Shown here: positions 22,477-30,105 of the stretch, one piece after another
Layout: each line of letters starts with the position of its first letter
Numbering within the stretch: the stretch's first letter is position 1
Source: Mesorhizobium sp.
GTDB taxonomy: Bacteria; Pseudomonadota; Alphaproteobacteria; Rhizobiales; Rhizobiaceae
Direction: 5' to 3'
DNA: 64,000 nucleotides
NCBI GenBank assembly: GCA_004963905.1
Contig: SUGL01000011.1
Location: forward strand, 98,429 to 162,428
Translations under genes and position numbers: made by a program
The notes under the pieces: model-generated
Seen by the model: only the letters and a program-made list of their open reading frames with translations
The model's database searches: none
What the model was told of the DNA's origin: nothing

Positions 22477-22578
22477 TAAAGCGCGTCGCGATCTTTCAGA
22501 TTCGCTCCCTGCGCTTTAGACTCTTGATTTTACGCATGTCTTTATCCCGAAACCGGTTCCCACTTTCGGGAGACATGC
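22477..22578 (-). repeat. 102-bp palindromic repeat, copy B
   Basis: Reverse-oriented partner of the copy at 21051-21152, 98 of 102 positions identical by eye. It lies about 100 bp upstream of the DUF4864 start. The 180 bp after it (22579-22761) show no gene; a 24-codon open stretch near 22608 is not convincing. Confidence 0.9.
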
Positions 22579-22761
22579 ATTAAGCCGGCGCATCTCATTC
22601 AAAGGCATGCTGGCGCTGGTCAATGGCGGCTGCCGATCGGGCATGGCCATCGCCGGATTGCGGCAAGCGGTCGCCGAGACCTGCGCCGCCTGATGCTTGA
22701 AAGCAGGGCGGCAGTCTGCCACAAGGGCCGCTTATTCGCGTAGAAGCTCACAGGATCGGCA

Positions 22762-22998
22762 ATGAAGGCATTTTTCGTGCAGATAAAGTGCGATCTGGGC
22801 AAGGCCTACGAGGTCGCCAGCGCGCTCGCCGACGCCGAGATCGCCTCCGAAATTTATTCGACCGCCGGCAATTACGACCTGCTCGCCAAGTTCTATGTCG
22901 ACGATCAAGAGGATATCGGCCACTTCGTCAATGAACGGGTGCAGATCCTGCCTGGAATCAAAGACACCTTCACCATCGTTACCTTCCGGGCATTCTGA
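22762..22998 (+). CDS. stand-alone Lrp/AsnC ligand-binding (RAM) domain protein
   Basis: 78 residues covering only the alpha-beta RAM domain: MKAFFVQIKCDLGKAYEVAS, ASEIYSTAGNYDLLAKFYVD and GIKDTFTIVTFRAF. No helix-turn-helix precedes it, and the ATG is the natural start of the first strand. Such single-domain proteins bind amino acids and may modulate full-length Lrp partners. It is followed at 11 bp by a TGCCCGG-TCA-CCGGGCA hairpin (23010-23026), possibly its terminator. It is therefore probably separate from the ATP-grasp gene 167 bp downstream. Confidence 0.88.
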   Translation: MKAFFVQIKCDLGKAYEVASALADAEIASEIYSTAGNYDLLAKFYVDDQEDIGHFVNERVQILPGIKDTFTIVTFRAF

Positions 22999-23009
22999 CT
23001 CGCCTTTTA

Positions 23010-23026
23010 TGCCCGGTCACCGGGCA
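23010..23026 (+). terminator. short hairpin after the RAM-domain gene
   Basis: TGCCCGG-TCA-CCGGGCA, a perfect 7-bp stem 11 bp after the stop, without a following T-run. Possible weak terminator. Confidence 0.35.
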
Positions 23027-23164
23027 GGGTCTGACCCAGCATTGCTCCCGCTGCCCTAATCTTAGGCAATTTGCATGGAGCGGCCGCCGCCGCCTCTCAA
23101 ATCACCGATTGCGCTTGATTTTCTCCGGCGAGGCCAGTGAAATGGCTTCAGAGGGAGTACGCGA

Positions 23165-24577
23165 TTGGCAGCGTTCGACGAAATGCTTCCGGAAGCCTCC
23201 GGATTGAGAAGACCATATCAGGCTTACGATCGCTGGCTGAAAGAACAGGATCCGGCCAGGCTTACCGAGAAAATGCAGGACGCCGAGCGCGTCTTCCGCA
23301 AGACCGGCATCACCTTTGCCGTCTATGGCGAGCAGGAAGCCTCCGAGCGGCTGATCCCTTTCGATATCGTCCCGCGCATCATCTCCGGCCAGGAATGGCG
23401 CCGGCTGACGCAGGGCATAGAGCAGCGCGTGCAGGCGCTGAACGCTTTTCTCGACGACATCTATCACCGCCAGGAAATCCTGCGCGCCGGGCGCATTCCC
23501 AAGGAGCTGGTGGCGAAGAACGAAGCGTTCCTGCCAGAGATGATCGGGGTGAGGCCGCCAGCCGGTGTCTACACCCACATCATCGGCGTCGACATCGTCC
23601 GCATCAGCGAGAACGAATTCTACGTGCTCGAAGACAATGCCCGCACGCCGTCGGGCGTCTCCTACATGCTGGAGAACCGCGAGACGATGATGCAGCTCTT
23701 CCCCGAGCTGTTCCAGCAGGTCAAAGTGCGGCCGGTCGAGAACTATCCGCAGCTGCTGCGCCAGTCGCTGGCAGCGGTAAGGCCGCAGAGCGCCAAGGGC
23801 GCGCCGACCATCGCGGTGCTGACGCCGGGCAGCTACAACTCAGCCTATTTCGAGCATGCTTTCCTCGCCGACCAGATGGGCGTGCAACTTGTCGAAGGAC
23901 AGGACCTGCGCGTGGTCGACGGCCATGTCACGATGCGCACCACCGAAGGCTACAAGCAGATCGACGTGCTTTACCGGCGCGTCGACGACGCCTTCCTCGA
24001 TCCGCTGACCTTCCGGCCGGACTCCGCCCTTGGCGTGCCGGGCATCATGGACGTCTATCGAGCCGGCAACATCACGATTGCGAATGCGCCGGGAACCGGT
24101 ATCGCCGACGACAAGGCGATCTATTCCTATATGCCCGAGATCGTCGAGTTCTACACCGGCCGCAAGGCGATCCTTGGCAACATCCCGACCTGGCGCTGCT
24201 CGGAGCCGGACAGCCTGAAATATGTGCTGGAGCACATTGGCGAGCTCGTGATCAAGGAAGTGCACGGCTCCGGCGGCTACGGCATGCTGGTCGGTCCAGC
24301 GGCGACCAAGAAGGAATGTGAGGCGTTCGCCAAGAAGCTGCAGGCCAAGCCCGGCAATTACATCGCCCAGCCGACGCTGGCGCTGTCGACCTGCCCGATC
24401 CTCACCGAGAAGGGCCTGTCGCCGCGGCATGTCGATCTCAGGCCTTATGTGCTCGTCTCGGACCGCATCCAACTCGTGCCTGGCGGACTGACCAGGGTAG
24501 CGCTCAAGGAGGGGTCGCTGGTTGTGAACTCGTCGCAAGGTGGCGGGACGAAGGATACGTGGGTGCTGGATGATTAA
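23165..24577 (+). CDS. circularly permuted ATP-grasp protein (DUF404/DUF407 type)
   Basis: 470 residues from TTG 23165 behind GAGGGAG; no ATG in frame is better placed. The permuted ATP-grasp family is recognised from YGEQEASERLIPFDIVPRII, VQALNAFLDDIYHRQEIL, YVLEDNARTPSGVSYMLENR and, at the end, VIKEVHGSGGYGMLVG and LVVNSSQGGGTKDTWVL. ATP-grasp enzymes form peptide-like bonds through acyl phosphates. Comparative genomics in the literature links this family with alpha-E proteins, transglutaminases and the Anbu peptidase, all of which follow here. The gap to alpha-E holds an inserted element. Confidence 0.92.
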   Translation: MAAFDEMLPEASGLRRPYQAYDRWLKEQDPARLTEKMQDAERVFRKTGITFAVYGEQEASERLIPFDIVPRIISGQEWRRLTQGIEQRVQALNAFLDDIYHRQEILRAGRIPKELVAKNEAFLPEMIGVRPPAGVYTHIIGVDIVRISENEFYVLEDNARTPSGVSYMLENRETMMQLFPELFQQVKVRPVENYPQLLRQSLAAVRPQSAKGAPTIAVLTPGSYNSAYFEHAFLADQMGVQLVEGQDLRVVDGHVTMRTTEGYKQIDVLYRRVDDAFLDPLTFRPDSALGVPGIMDVYRAGNITIANAPGTGIADDKAIYSYMPEIVEFYTGRKAILGNIPTWRCSEPDSLKYVLEHIGELVIKEVHGSGGYGMLVGPAATKKECEAFAKKLQAKPGNYIAQPTLALSTCPILTEKGLSPRHVDLRPYVLVSDRIQLVPGGLTRVALKEGSLVVNSSQGGGTKDTWVLDD

Positions 24578-24580
24578 GAT

Positions 24581-24604
24581 GAGCGAGTAGCGAATAGCGA
24601 GTAG
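24581..24604 (+). repeat. left heptamer-repeat end of the inserted element
   Basis: GAGCGAGTAGCGAATAGCGA-GTAG: three to four imperfect units of GCGAGTA/GCGAATA. The reverse complement occurs at the right end. Confidence 0.85.
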
Positions 24605-24616
24605 GGAAAGAGGGGA

Positions 24617-24982
24617 ATACGACGGCAATCTTACCGAGACCTGATCGTTTGGAAGGCAGCCTTGAAGTTGGCGGCAAATTGCTACTCGGCCACGAAAGCT
24701 TTTCCGAACAGCGAAGCTTACGGGATGACCTCTCAGATACGACGCTCGGCGGCTTCCATCGCAGCGAATGTTGCAGAGGGTCACGGAAGAGAAAGTACAG
24801 GAGCCTTTATTCAATTTCTTCGCACGGCGTAGGGCTCTCTGAAAGAGTTGGAGACTCATCTCATATTAAGTGGAGAGGTAGGATTGATGGTCGAAGCGGA
24901 GGTCACCAGCTTGCTTGGCCAAACTGATGAAATCGGGAAAATGCTGCGTTCGATGATCAGGAGCCTGCAACAAAAGTCATGA
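24617..24982 (+). pseudogene. four-helix-bundle (23S rRNA intervening-sequence type) protein, internal stop
   Basis: One frame reads RRQSYRDLIVWKAALKLAAN, then TKAFPNSEAYGMTSQIRRSA, ASIAANVAEGHGRES, FIQFLRTA, a TAG at 24830-24832 (codon 72), then GSLKELETHLILSGEVGL and DEIGKMLRSMIRSL to TGA at 24982. This matches the TIGR02436/S23-IVP family along its whole length. The stop replaces the residue that is usually Arg or Gln before GSL. No ATG is available; ATA at 24617 follows AAGAGGGG and may be a mutated start. About 121 codons; both defects point to decay. Confidence 0.85.
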
Positions 24983-24995
24983 AGTCCTTTTTCCG

Positions 24996-25026
24996 CTACT
25001 CGCTACTCGCTATTCGCTATTCGCTC
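24996..25026 (-). repeat. right heptamer-repeat end of the inserted element
   Basis: Four to five units of CTACTCG/CTATTCG, inverse of the left end, with unit order slightly different from the left copy. It ends 19 bp before the alpha-E start codon. Confidence 0.85.
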
Positions 25027-25045
25027 GACACTGGAGCAAGCTGAT

Positions 25046-25987
25046 ATGCTCTTGGGCCGCACCGCCAACGGTCTCTACTGGATGAACCGCTATATCGAGC
25101 GGGCCGAAAACATGGCGCGCCTGGTCGATGCCGGCCTGCGCATGGCGCTGACGCGTACTCAGAACGCATCGGAGGAATGGAATTCGGTGCTGCTGAGCGC
25201 CGGCTCCGACGTTGCCTTCAGCCAGAAATACCAGGATTACACGGCCGCCAACGTCTCGGACTTCCTGGTGCGCGACACCTCGAACCCGTCGAGCACGATG
25301 TCGTCGATCGAGACGGCGCGCAACAATGCGCGCATGGTGCGCACCGCGCTGACCCGCGAAACCTGGGAGAGCATCAACGAAGCATGGATGTCGCTGAAGC
25401 GCATGCTGGCAAGGCCGATCGACGAGCGCGACCTGCCGACCGTGCTCGACGCCATCAAGCGCGAGACGGCGCTGATCCGCGGTTCGTTCTACGGCACCAT
25501 GCTGCGCAACGAGATCTTCGACTTCTCGCAGCTCGGCACCTATGTCGAGCGCGCCGACAACACGGCCCGCATCCTCGACGTCAAATACTACGTGCTCTTG
25601 CCGTCGATCTCCTGGGTCGGTTCGACGCTCGACAATTATCAATGGGAATCGATCCTGCGCTCGGTGTCGGCGCATCGCTCCTACCGCTGGGTCTACGACG
25701 CCGACTACAAGCCGACCAACATCGCAGACTATCTGATCCTCAACGTGCGCATGCCGCGCTCGCTGACCTTCTGCTATCGCTTCCTCGGCGAGCATTTGAA
25801 GTTCCTCGCCGACGATTATGGCGAGCGCCACGCCTGCCACGCCACGGCCGAGAAGATCCAGGCCATGCTGAAGAAAGGGTCGATCAAGGATATTTTCGAC
25901 CATGGCCTGCACGAATTCCTGGCGGAATTCATTCGCGACAACACCAGGCTGGGCGACGAGATTGCCCAGGATTATCGGTTCTATTGA
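25046..25987 (+). CDS. alpha-E domain protein
   Basis: 313 residues, almost wholly alpha-helical. The N-terminus MLLGRTANGLYWMNRYIERA then ENMARLVDAGLRM, the GSFYGTMLRNEIFDFSQLGT stretch, YVERADNTARILDVKYY and NVRMPRSLTFCYRFL are the alpha-E (DUF403) signature. The biochemical role is unknown. The family nearly always sits beside a permuted ATP-grasp gene and a transglutaminase, as here, and is thought to act with them in making or modifying a peptide. The transglutaminase follows at 14 bp. Confidence 0.93.
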   Translation: MLLGRTANGLYWMNRYIERAENMARLVDAGLRMALTRTQNASEEWNSVLLSAGSDVAFSQKYQDYTAANVSDFLVRDTSNPSSTMSSIETARNNARMVRTALTRETWESINEAWMSLKRMLARPIDERDLPTVLDAIKRETALIRGSFYGTMLRNEIFDFSQLGTYVERADNTARILDVKYYVLLPSISWVGSTLDNYQWESILRSVSAHRSYRWVYDADYKPTNIADYLILNVRMPRSLTFCYRFLGEHLKFLADDYGERHACHATAEKIQAMLKKGSIKDIFDHGLHEFLAEFIRDNTRLGDEIAQDYRFY

Positions 25988-26001
25988 GCGGGGCAGGCGC
26001 C

Positions 26002-26796
26002 ATGCGGCTCAAGATCACCCACCGGACCGAGTACCACTACGACGCACCGGTACAGTATCTGCTGCAGCGGCTGCGCCTGATGCCACTCAGCGGGCCGACG
26101 CAGACGGTCGCGTCCTGGGCGATCAAGATCGACGGCGCGCGCGAGGAAGTGCGTTTCACCGACCATTTCGGCAACGACACCCGGCTGGTGAGCGCCGAGG
26201 GCGGCCACAACGTCATCACGGTCGAGGCGCAGGGCGAGGTGACGACGCGCGACACGGCCGGCGTGTACGGCCCTCACCAGGGCTTCGCCCCGCTCTGGCT
26301 GTTCGCCCAGGAGACGCAGCTCACCGTCGCCGGTGACGGCATCCGCCAATTGGCCGCATCGGTCGGCGAGGGGACCGACATCGACCGGCTGCACAGGCTG
26401 ATGGGCGCGATCCGCGAGCGCGTCGCCTACAAGCCCGGCACGACCAGCGTCGTGACGCCGGCGGAGGAAGCGCTGGCGCTGAAGGCCGGCGTCTGCCAGG
26501 ACCACAGCCACATTTTCGCTGCCGTGGCGCGCGTGATGGGCTTTCCCGCCCGCTATGTCAGCGGCTATCTGATGATGGACGCCTCGGTCGAGCAGGCGGC
26601 AAGCCATGCCTGGGCCGAAGCGCATGTGCCCGGCCTCGGCTGGGTTGCCTTTGATCCCGCGAACGGCATCTCTCCCGACGAACGCTACGTGAGAGTGGCG
26701 ACGGGTCGCGACTATCGCGACGCCTCGCCGGTGTCGGGAATACTGCTGGGGCAAGCGCAAGAGAAGCTTGCCGTCACCGTCACGGTAGAGCAGTAA
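26002..26796 (+). CDS. transglutaminase-like cysteine protease
   Basis: 264 residues from ATG 26002. An N-terminal bacterial transglutaminase beta domain (MRLKITHRTEYHYDAPVQYL then LLQRLRLMPL) is followed by the papain-like core with Cys165 (AGVCQDHSHIF), His202 (ASHAWAEAHVPGLGW) and Asp218 (AFDPANG), a complete triad. It may cleave or form amide bonds on the product of the adjacent ATP-grasp enzyme. It lacks a signal peptide, so is cytoplasmic. Anbu follows at 30 bp. Confidence 0.94.
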   Translation: MRLKITHRTEYHYDAPVQYLLQRLRLMPLSGPTQTVASWAIKIDGAREEVRFTDHFGNDTRLVSAEGGHNVITVEAQGEVTTRDTAGVYGPHQGFAPLWLFAQETQLTVAGDGIRQLAASVGEGTDIDRLHRLMGAIRERVAYKPGTTSVVTPAEEALALKAGVCQDHSHIFAAVARVMGFPARYVSGYLMMDASVEQAASHAWAEAHVPGLGWVAFDPANGISPDERYVRVATGRDYRDASPVSGILLGQAQEKLAVTVTVEQ

Positions 26797-26826
26797 TCTC
26801 GTCCGAGACTCATCAGAAGAGCGACC

Positions 26827-27558
26827 ATGACCTATTGCGTCGGCCTCAAGATCGATCGCGGGCTCGTGTTCATGTCGGACACGCGCACCAATGCCGGCAT
26901 GGATTCGATCTCGACCTTCAAGAAGATGCATGTCTGGGAAGAGCCGGGAGAGCGCGTCATCGTGCTGATGTCGGCGGGCAATCTTGCCACGACCCAGGCC
27001 GTCGTCAGCCTGCTCGACGAACGCAACAAGGCGGTCGGCGACCGCCACGAGAAGCTGCTCGAAACGCCGTCCATGTACCAGACCGTGCGGCTGGTCGGCG
27101 AAACTGTGAAAGAGGTGATCGCGCAATCGTCGCCAACCGGCGACCAGGCCGATTCCTATTTCAACGCCTCCTTCATCCTCGGCGGGCAGATCAAGGGCAG
27201 CCCACCACGGCTTTTCATGATCTATCCCGAGGGCAATTTCATCGAGTCGACCGACGACACGCCGTTTTTCCAGATCGGCGAGACGAAATACGGCAAGCCG
27301 ATCATCATCCGCGCCTACGACCGCGCGATGAGCCTGGCCGAGACGGTGAAGCTGCTTCTGGTTTCCTTCGACTCGACGCTGAAGTCGAACCTGTCTGTCG
27401 GCTTGCCCCTCGATCTGCTCTTCCTGGAGAAGGACGCGCTCAAGGTCGGTCTCAAGAAGCGGTTCGGCCAGGACGACCAGTATTATCGCGCCATTTCCGA
27501 GGGCTGGTCGAACGCGCTTAAAACGGCTTTCGCCAGCTTGCCGGACTTTCCGGTGTAG
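26827..27558 (+). CDS. Anbu-type proteasome-related peptidase
   Basis: 243 residues. The chain starts MTYCVGLKIDRGLVFMSDTR; removal of Met would expose Thr2 as the N-terminal nucleophile, with Asp18 and Lys32/33 (STFKKMHVW) in the usual Ntn positions. The family's ILGGQIKG, MIYPEGNFIE and GETKYGKPII stretches are present. Anbu assembles into open helical or ring oligomers, and its substrate is unknown. It is the last gene of the ATP-grasp/alpha-E/transglutaminase cluster. Confidence 0.92.
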   Translation: MTYCVGLKIDRGLVFMSDTRTNAGMDSISTFKKMHVWEEPGERVIVLMSAGNLATTQAVVSLLDERNKAVGDRHEKLLETPSMYQTVRLVGETVKEVIAQSSPTGDQADSYFNASFILGGQIKGSPPRLFMIYPEGNFIESTDDTPFFQIGETKYGKPIIIRAYDRAMSLAETVKLLLVSFDSTLKSNLSVGLPLDLLFLEKDALKVGLKKRFGQDDQYYRAISEGWSNALKTAFASLPDFPV

Positions 27559-27598
27559 GGCGCCTTTTTCCGTTCCGGTGGCGGTTGATCGATTATAT

Positions 27599-27610
27599 TT
27601 AACATGTTAA
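27599..27610. promoter_or_regulatory. palindrome upstream of the decarboxylase gene
   Basis: TTAACATGTTAA is a perfect 12-bp palindrome in an AT-rich island 62 bp before the decarboxylase start. It is suitable as a dimeric repressor operator, but no adjacent regulator gene identifies the protein. Confidence 0.35.
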
Positions 27611-27671
27611 TCAATTGCTGATGGGCTGGCGCTATAGCCGGCTATGACTGCTCGATCCAGCGAGAGGCTGT

Positions 27672-29084
27672 ATGAACAACGATGAATTCAAGGCATGGTC
27701 GAGACGCGCGGCCGACTGGGGCGCGGACTACCGCGCGAGTCTGCGCGAGCGGCCGGTGCGGCCCGCGATAGGTCCGGGCGAAATCTTCAGGAGTATCGAG
27801 GCCTCGCCGCCTGAAACGGCAGAGCCGATGGAGAAGATCTTCGCCGATTTCGAAGCGAAGATCGTGCCTGGCATGACGCATTGGCAGCATCCGCGCTTCT
27901 TCGCCTATTTTCCGGCTAACGCGGCGCCGGTTTCGGTCGTGGCGGAATATCTGGTTTCGGCGATGGCGGCGCAGTGCATGCTGTGGCAGACCTCGCCGGC
28001 TGCTACCGAGCTCGAGATGCGCATCGTCGACTGGATGCGCCAGGCGCTCGGGCTGCCCGAAGGGTTCTCCGGCGTCATCCAGGATTCCGCCTCATCGGCG
28101 ACGCTTGCCGCGGTGCTTACCATGCGCGAGCGGGCGCTGGACTGGCAGGGCAACAAAAAGGGGCTCGCCGGACAGGCGAAGTTGCGCGTCTATTCTTCCG
28201 ATCAGGTCCACACGTCGATCGACCGGGCGATCTGGGTTTCGGGCATCGGCGAGGAGAACCTCGTTCGCATCCCTGTAGCCGGCCGTTTCCGCGCGATGGA
28301 CGCGGCGGCGCTGGAGGCAGCGATCATTACCGATCGCGAGGCCGGCCTGCTACCCGCCGGCATCATCGCATGTGTCGGCGGCACCAGCACCGGCGGCACC
28401 GACGACATCGCCGCCGTTGCCGCTGTCGCGAAGCGGCATGGGCTTTACCTTCATGTCGACGCAGCGTGGGCAGGATCGGCCATGATCTGCCCGGAATACC
28501 GGCATTTCTGGGCTGGCGTCGAGGGCGCCGATTCGATTGTCTTCAATCCGCACAAATGGCTGGGCGCGCAGTTCGACTGCTCGATCCAGTTTGTCCGCCA
28601 ACCGGAAGACCTCGTGCGCACGCTGGCGATCAAGCCGGACTATCTCAAGACCCGCGGCCATGACGGCATCATCAACTATTCGGAATGGTCGGTGCCGCTC
28701 GGCCGCCGTTTCCGGGCGCTGAAGCTCTGGTTCTTGCTGCGCGCCCATGGGCTGGAAGGCCTGCGCAGGATGATCCGCAATCACGTCGCCTGGAGCGAAG
28801 GCCTCGCCGGGCGACTTGCCAAGGAGGACGACTTCGAGCTCGTCACCGAGCCGATGCTGTCGCTGTTTTCGTTCCGGCATCGCGCCCCGGCGGACGCCGA
28901 TCCGGACGAGCACAATCTGCGACTTGTCGATGCCATCAACACGGACGGCCGCATCTATCTGACGCAGACCCGCGTGGACGGACGAGTGTCGATCCGCTTC
29001 CAGGCGGGGCAGTTCGAGACCACGGCTGCCGATATTGACGCGGCCTTCGATGTGGTCACCGAGGTCGCGCGTCGTCTTGTCTGA
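27672..29084 (+). CDS. PLP-dependent aromatic-L-amino-acid decarboxylase (group II)
   Basis: 470 residues. The fold-type I decarboxylase is recognised from WQHPRFFAYFPANAAPVSVV, MLWQTSPAATELEMRIVDWM, the cofactor contacts IQDSASSATL and HVDAAWAGSA, and the PLP lysine Lys295 in VFNPHKWLGAQFDCS. It probably removes CO2 from tryptophan, tyrosine or DOPA to give an aromatic amine; the exact substrate cannot be told. It stands alone between the Anbu cluster and glpR. Confidence 0.92.
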   Translation: MNNDEFKAWSRRAADWGADYRASLRERPVRPAIGPGEIFRSIEASPPETAEPMEKIFADFEAKIVPGMTHWQHPRFFAYFPANAAPVSVVAEYLVSAMAAQCMLWQTSPAATELEMRIVDWMRQALGLPEGFSGVIQDSASSATLAAVLTMRERALDWQGNKKGLAGQAKLRVYSSDQVHTSIDRAIWVSGIGEENLVRIPVAGRFRAMDAAALEAAIITDREAGLLPAGIIACVGGTSTGGTDDIAAVAAVAKRHGLYLHVDAAWAGSAMICPEYRHFWAGVEGADSIVFNPHKWLGAQFDCSIQFVRQPEDLVRTLAIKPDYLKTRGHDGIINYSEWSVPLGRRFRALKLWFLLRAHGLEGLRRMIRNHVAWSEGLAGRLAKEDDFELVTEPMLSLFSFRHRAPADADPDEHNLRLVDAINTDGRIYLTQTRVDGRVSIRFQAGQFETTAADIDAAFDVVTEVARRLV

Positions 29085-29161
29085 GGCGGCAAATGGGTTG
29101 CGAACCGGTTTGCCTTTGCGATCAAGTGAATTTCGTTAGCCGGCTTATGCCTTTTCATCGC

Positions 29162-29194
29162 TTTCGTTTTCCGATATAGACCAGAAAAACGAAA
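29162..29194. promoter_or_regulatory. candidate GlpR operator upstream of glpR
   Basis: TTTCGTTTTC at 29162-29171 is mirrored by GAAAAACGAAAA at 29183-29194, an inverted repeat immediately before the glpR ribosome-binding site GGAGGAGG. DeoR-family glycerol repressors bind TTCG-containing inverted repeats, so autoregulation is likely. Confidence 0.5.
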
Positions 29195-29211
29195 ACGGAG
29201 GAGGACGCCGG

Positions 29212-29979
29212 ATGTTTCTTTCGCCACGCCATGCCGAGATCATACAGATGGCGAAGGACCACGGCCGGGTTCTGGTCGAAGACCTGGCGACACATTTCAA
29301 CGTGACGCCGCAGACCATCCGCAAGGACCTCAACGACCTGTGCGACCAGCGTTTGCTGACACGCGTCCATGGCGGCGCGTTGTTTCCGTCCGGCATCGAG
29401 AACATGGAATATGAGGCGCGGCGCAAGATTGCGGCCGAGGAGAAGGAGGCGATCGGTCGCGCCGCAGCCAGGCTGATCCCCGACAACGCCTCGCTGTTCA
29501 TCAATATCGGTACTACCACTGAAGCCGTCAGCAAGGCGCTGCTCGATCATAACGGGCTTATGGTCATCACCAATAATATCAATGTTGCCAATAGGATGCG
29601 CATCTACCCTTCGATCGAGGTGGTGATCGCCGGCGGCGTGGTGCGCGGCTCGGACGGCGGCGTCGTCGGTGAGGCCGCCGTCGATTTCATCCGGCAGTTC
29701 AAGGTCGACTACGCCGTCATCGGCGCCTCGGCCATCGACCATGACGGCGCGTTGCTCGACTTCGATTTTCGCGAGGTGAAGGTTGCGCAAGCCATCATCG
29801 CCAATGCGCGCCACGTGATTCTCGTCTCCGACCAGACCAAATTCGAGCGCACGGCGCCGGTTCGCATCGGCCACCTGTCGCAGGTCAACACCTTCATCAC
29901 CGATCGCTGCGACATCCCTTCGGTGCGCCGGATCTGCGAGGAGACGGAGGTTCGTCTGATCGAGACGGCGCTCGGATAA
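29212..29979 (+). CDS. glpR: DeoR-family transcriptional repressor of the glycerol regulon
   Basis: 255 residues. A winged helix at 6-57 (HAEIIQMAKDHGRVLVEDLA, THFNVTPQTIRKDLNDL) with the family's RVHGGALFPSG linker, then a sugar-isomerase-like sensor domain (NIGTTTEAVSKALL, VVIAGGVVRGSDGGVVGEAA, VSDQTKFER). By family it senses glycerol-3-phosphate. It is placed directly before the glp catabolic and transport genes; TTTCG/CGAAA boxes lie both before it and before glpD. Confidence 0.9.
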   Translation: MFLSPRHAEIIQMAKDHGRVLVEDLATHFNVTPQTIRKDLNDLCDQRLLTRVHGGALFPSGIENMEYEARRKIAAEEKEAIGRAAARLIPDNASLFINIGTTTEAVSKALLDHNGLMVITNNINVANRMRIYPSIEVVIAGGVVRGSDGGVVGEAAVDFIRQFKVDYAVIGASAIDHDGALLDFDFREVKVAQAIIANARHVILVSDQTKFERTAPVRIGHLSQVNTFITDRCDIPSVRRICEETEVRLIETALG

Positions 29980-30012
29980 TGTCGCTTCGCGGGCGTCTCA
30001 CACATCTGTGAT

Positions 30013-30048
30013 ATTTCGTTTGACATTCGTATTGAGTTCGAAATAATT
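30013..30048 (+). promoter_or_regulatory. glpD operon promoter with overlapping candidate GlpR operator
   Basis: TTGACA (30020-30025), a 17-bp spacer and ATAATT (30043-30048) form a near-consensus sigma70 promoter. The inverted half-sites ATTTCG (30013-30018) and CGAAAT (30039-30044) bracket it, so a repressor bound there would block polymerase. A further CGAAA lies nearer the glpD start. The site is 58 bp upstream of the glpD GTG. Confidence 0.65.
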
Positions 30049-30105
30049 CCATCACGGTTTCGCAAAACACAAAAATGGTGCAATGCGAAATCGCGGAGGA
30101 AACTT

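Larger units (their letters stand above)
24581..25026 (+). mobile_element. 446-bp element bounded by inverted heptamer repeats, carrying a four-helix-bundle pseudogene
   Basis: The left end (24581-24604) is built of 7-bp units GAGTAGC/GAATAGC. The right end (24996-25026) is the inverse, built of GCTACTC/GCTATTC units. Between them lies a decayed gene for a 23S-intervening-sequence-type four-helix-bundle protein. The element sits exactly in the spacer between the ATP-grasp and alpha-E genes, 3 bp after one stop and 19 bp before the next start. Base composition is more AT-rich than both flanks. No transposase is present, so if mobile it must be moved in trans. Confidence 0.6.

Noticed and set aside
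21051-22578. Composite transposon formed by the two inverted repeats
   Set aside because: The repeats encode no transposase and belong to a scattered palindromic family, so a classical composite transposon is unsupported. The inverted pair is reported instead as a possible inversion or cassette boundary.
22608-22682. 24-codon open stretch MLALVNGGCRSGMAIAGLRQ...
   Set aside because: No ribosome-binding site close by and no family match; it could be a fragment of an enzyme C-terminus, but nothing supports this.
29085-29211. Protein-coding frame read on the minus strand before glpR
   Set aside because: The stretch has AT-rich promoter character with inverted operator-like boxes and no codon bias.
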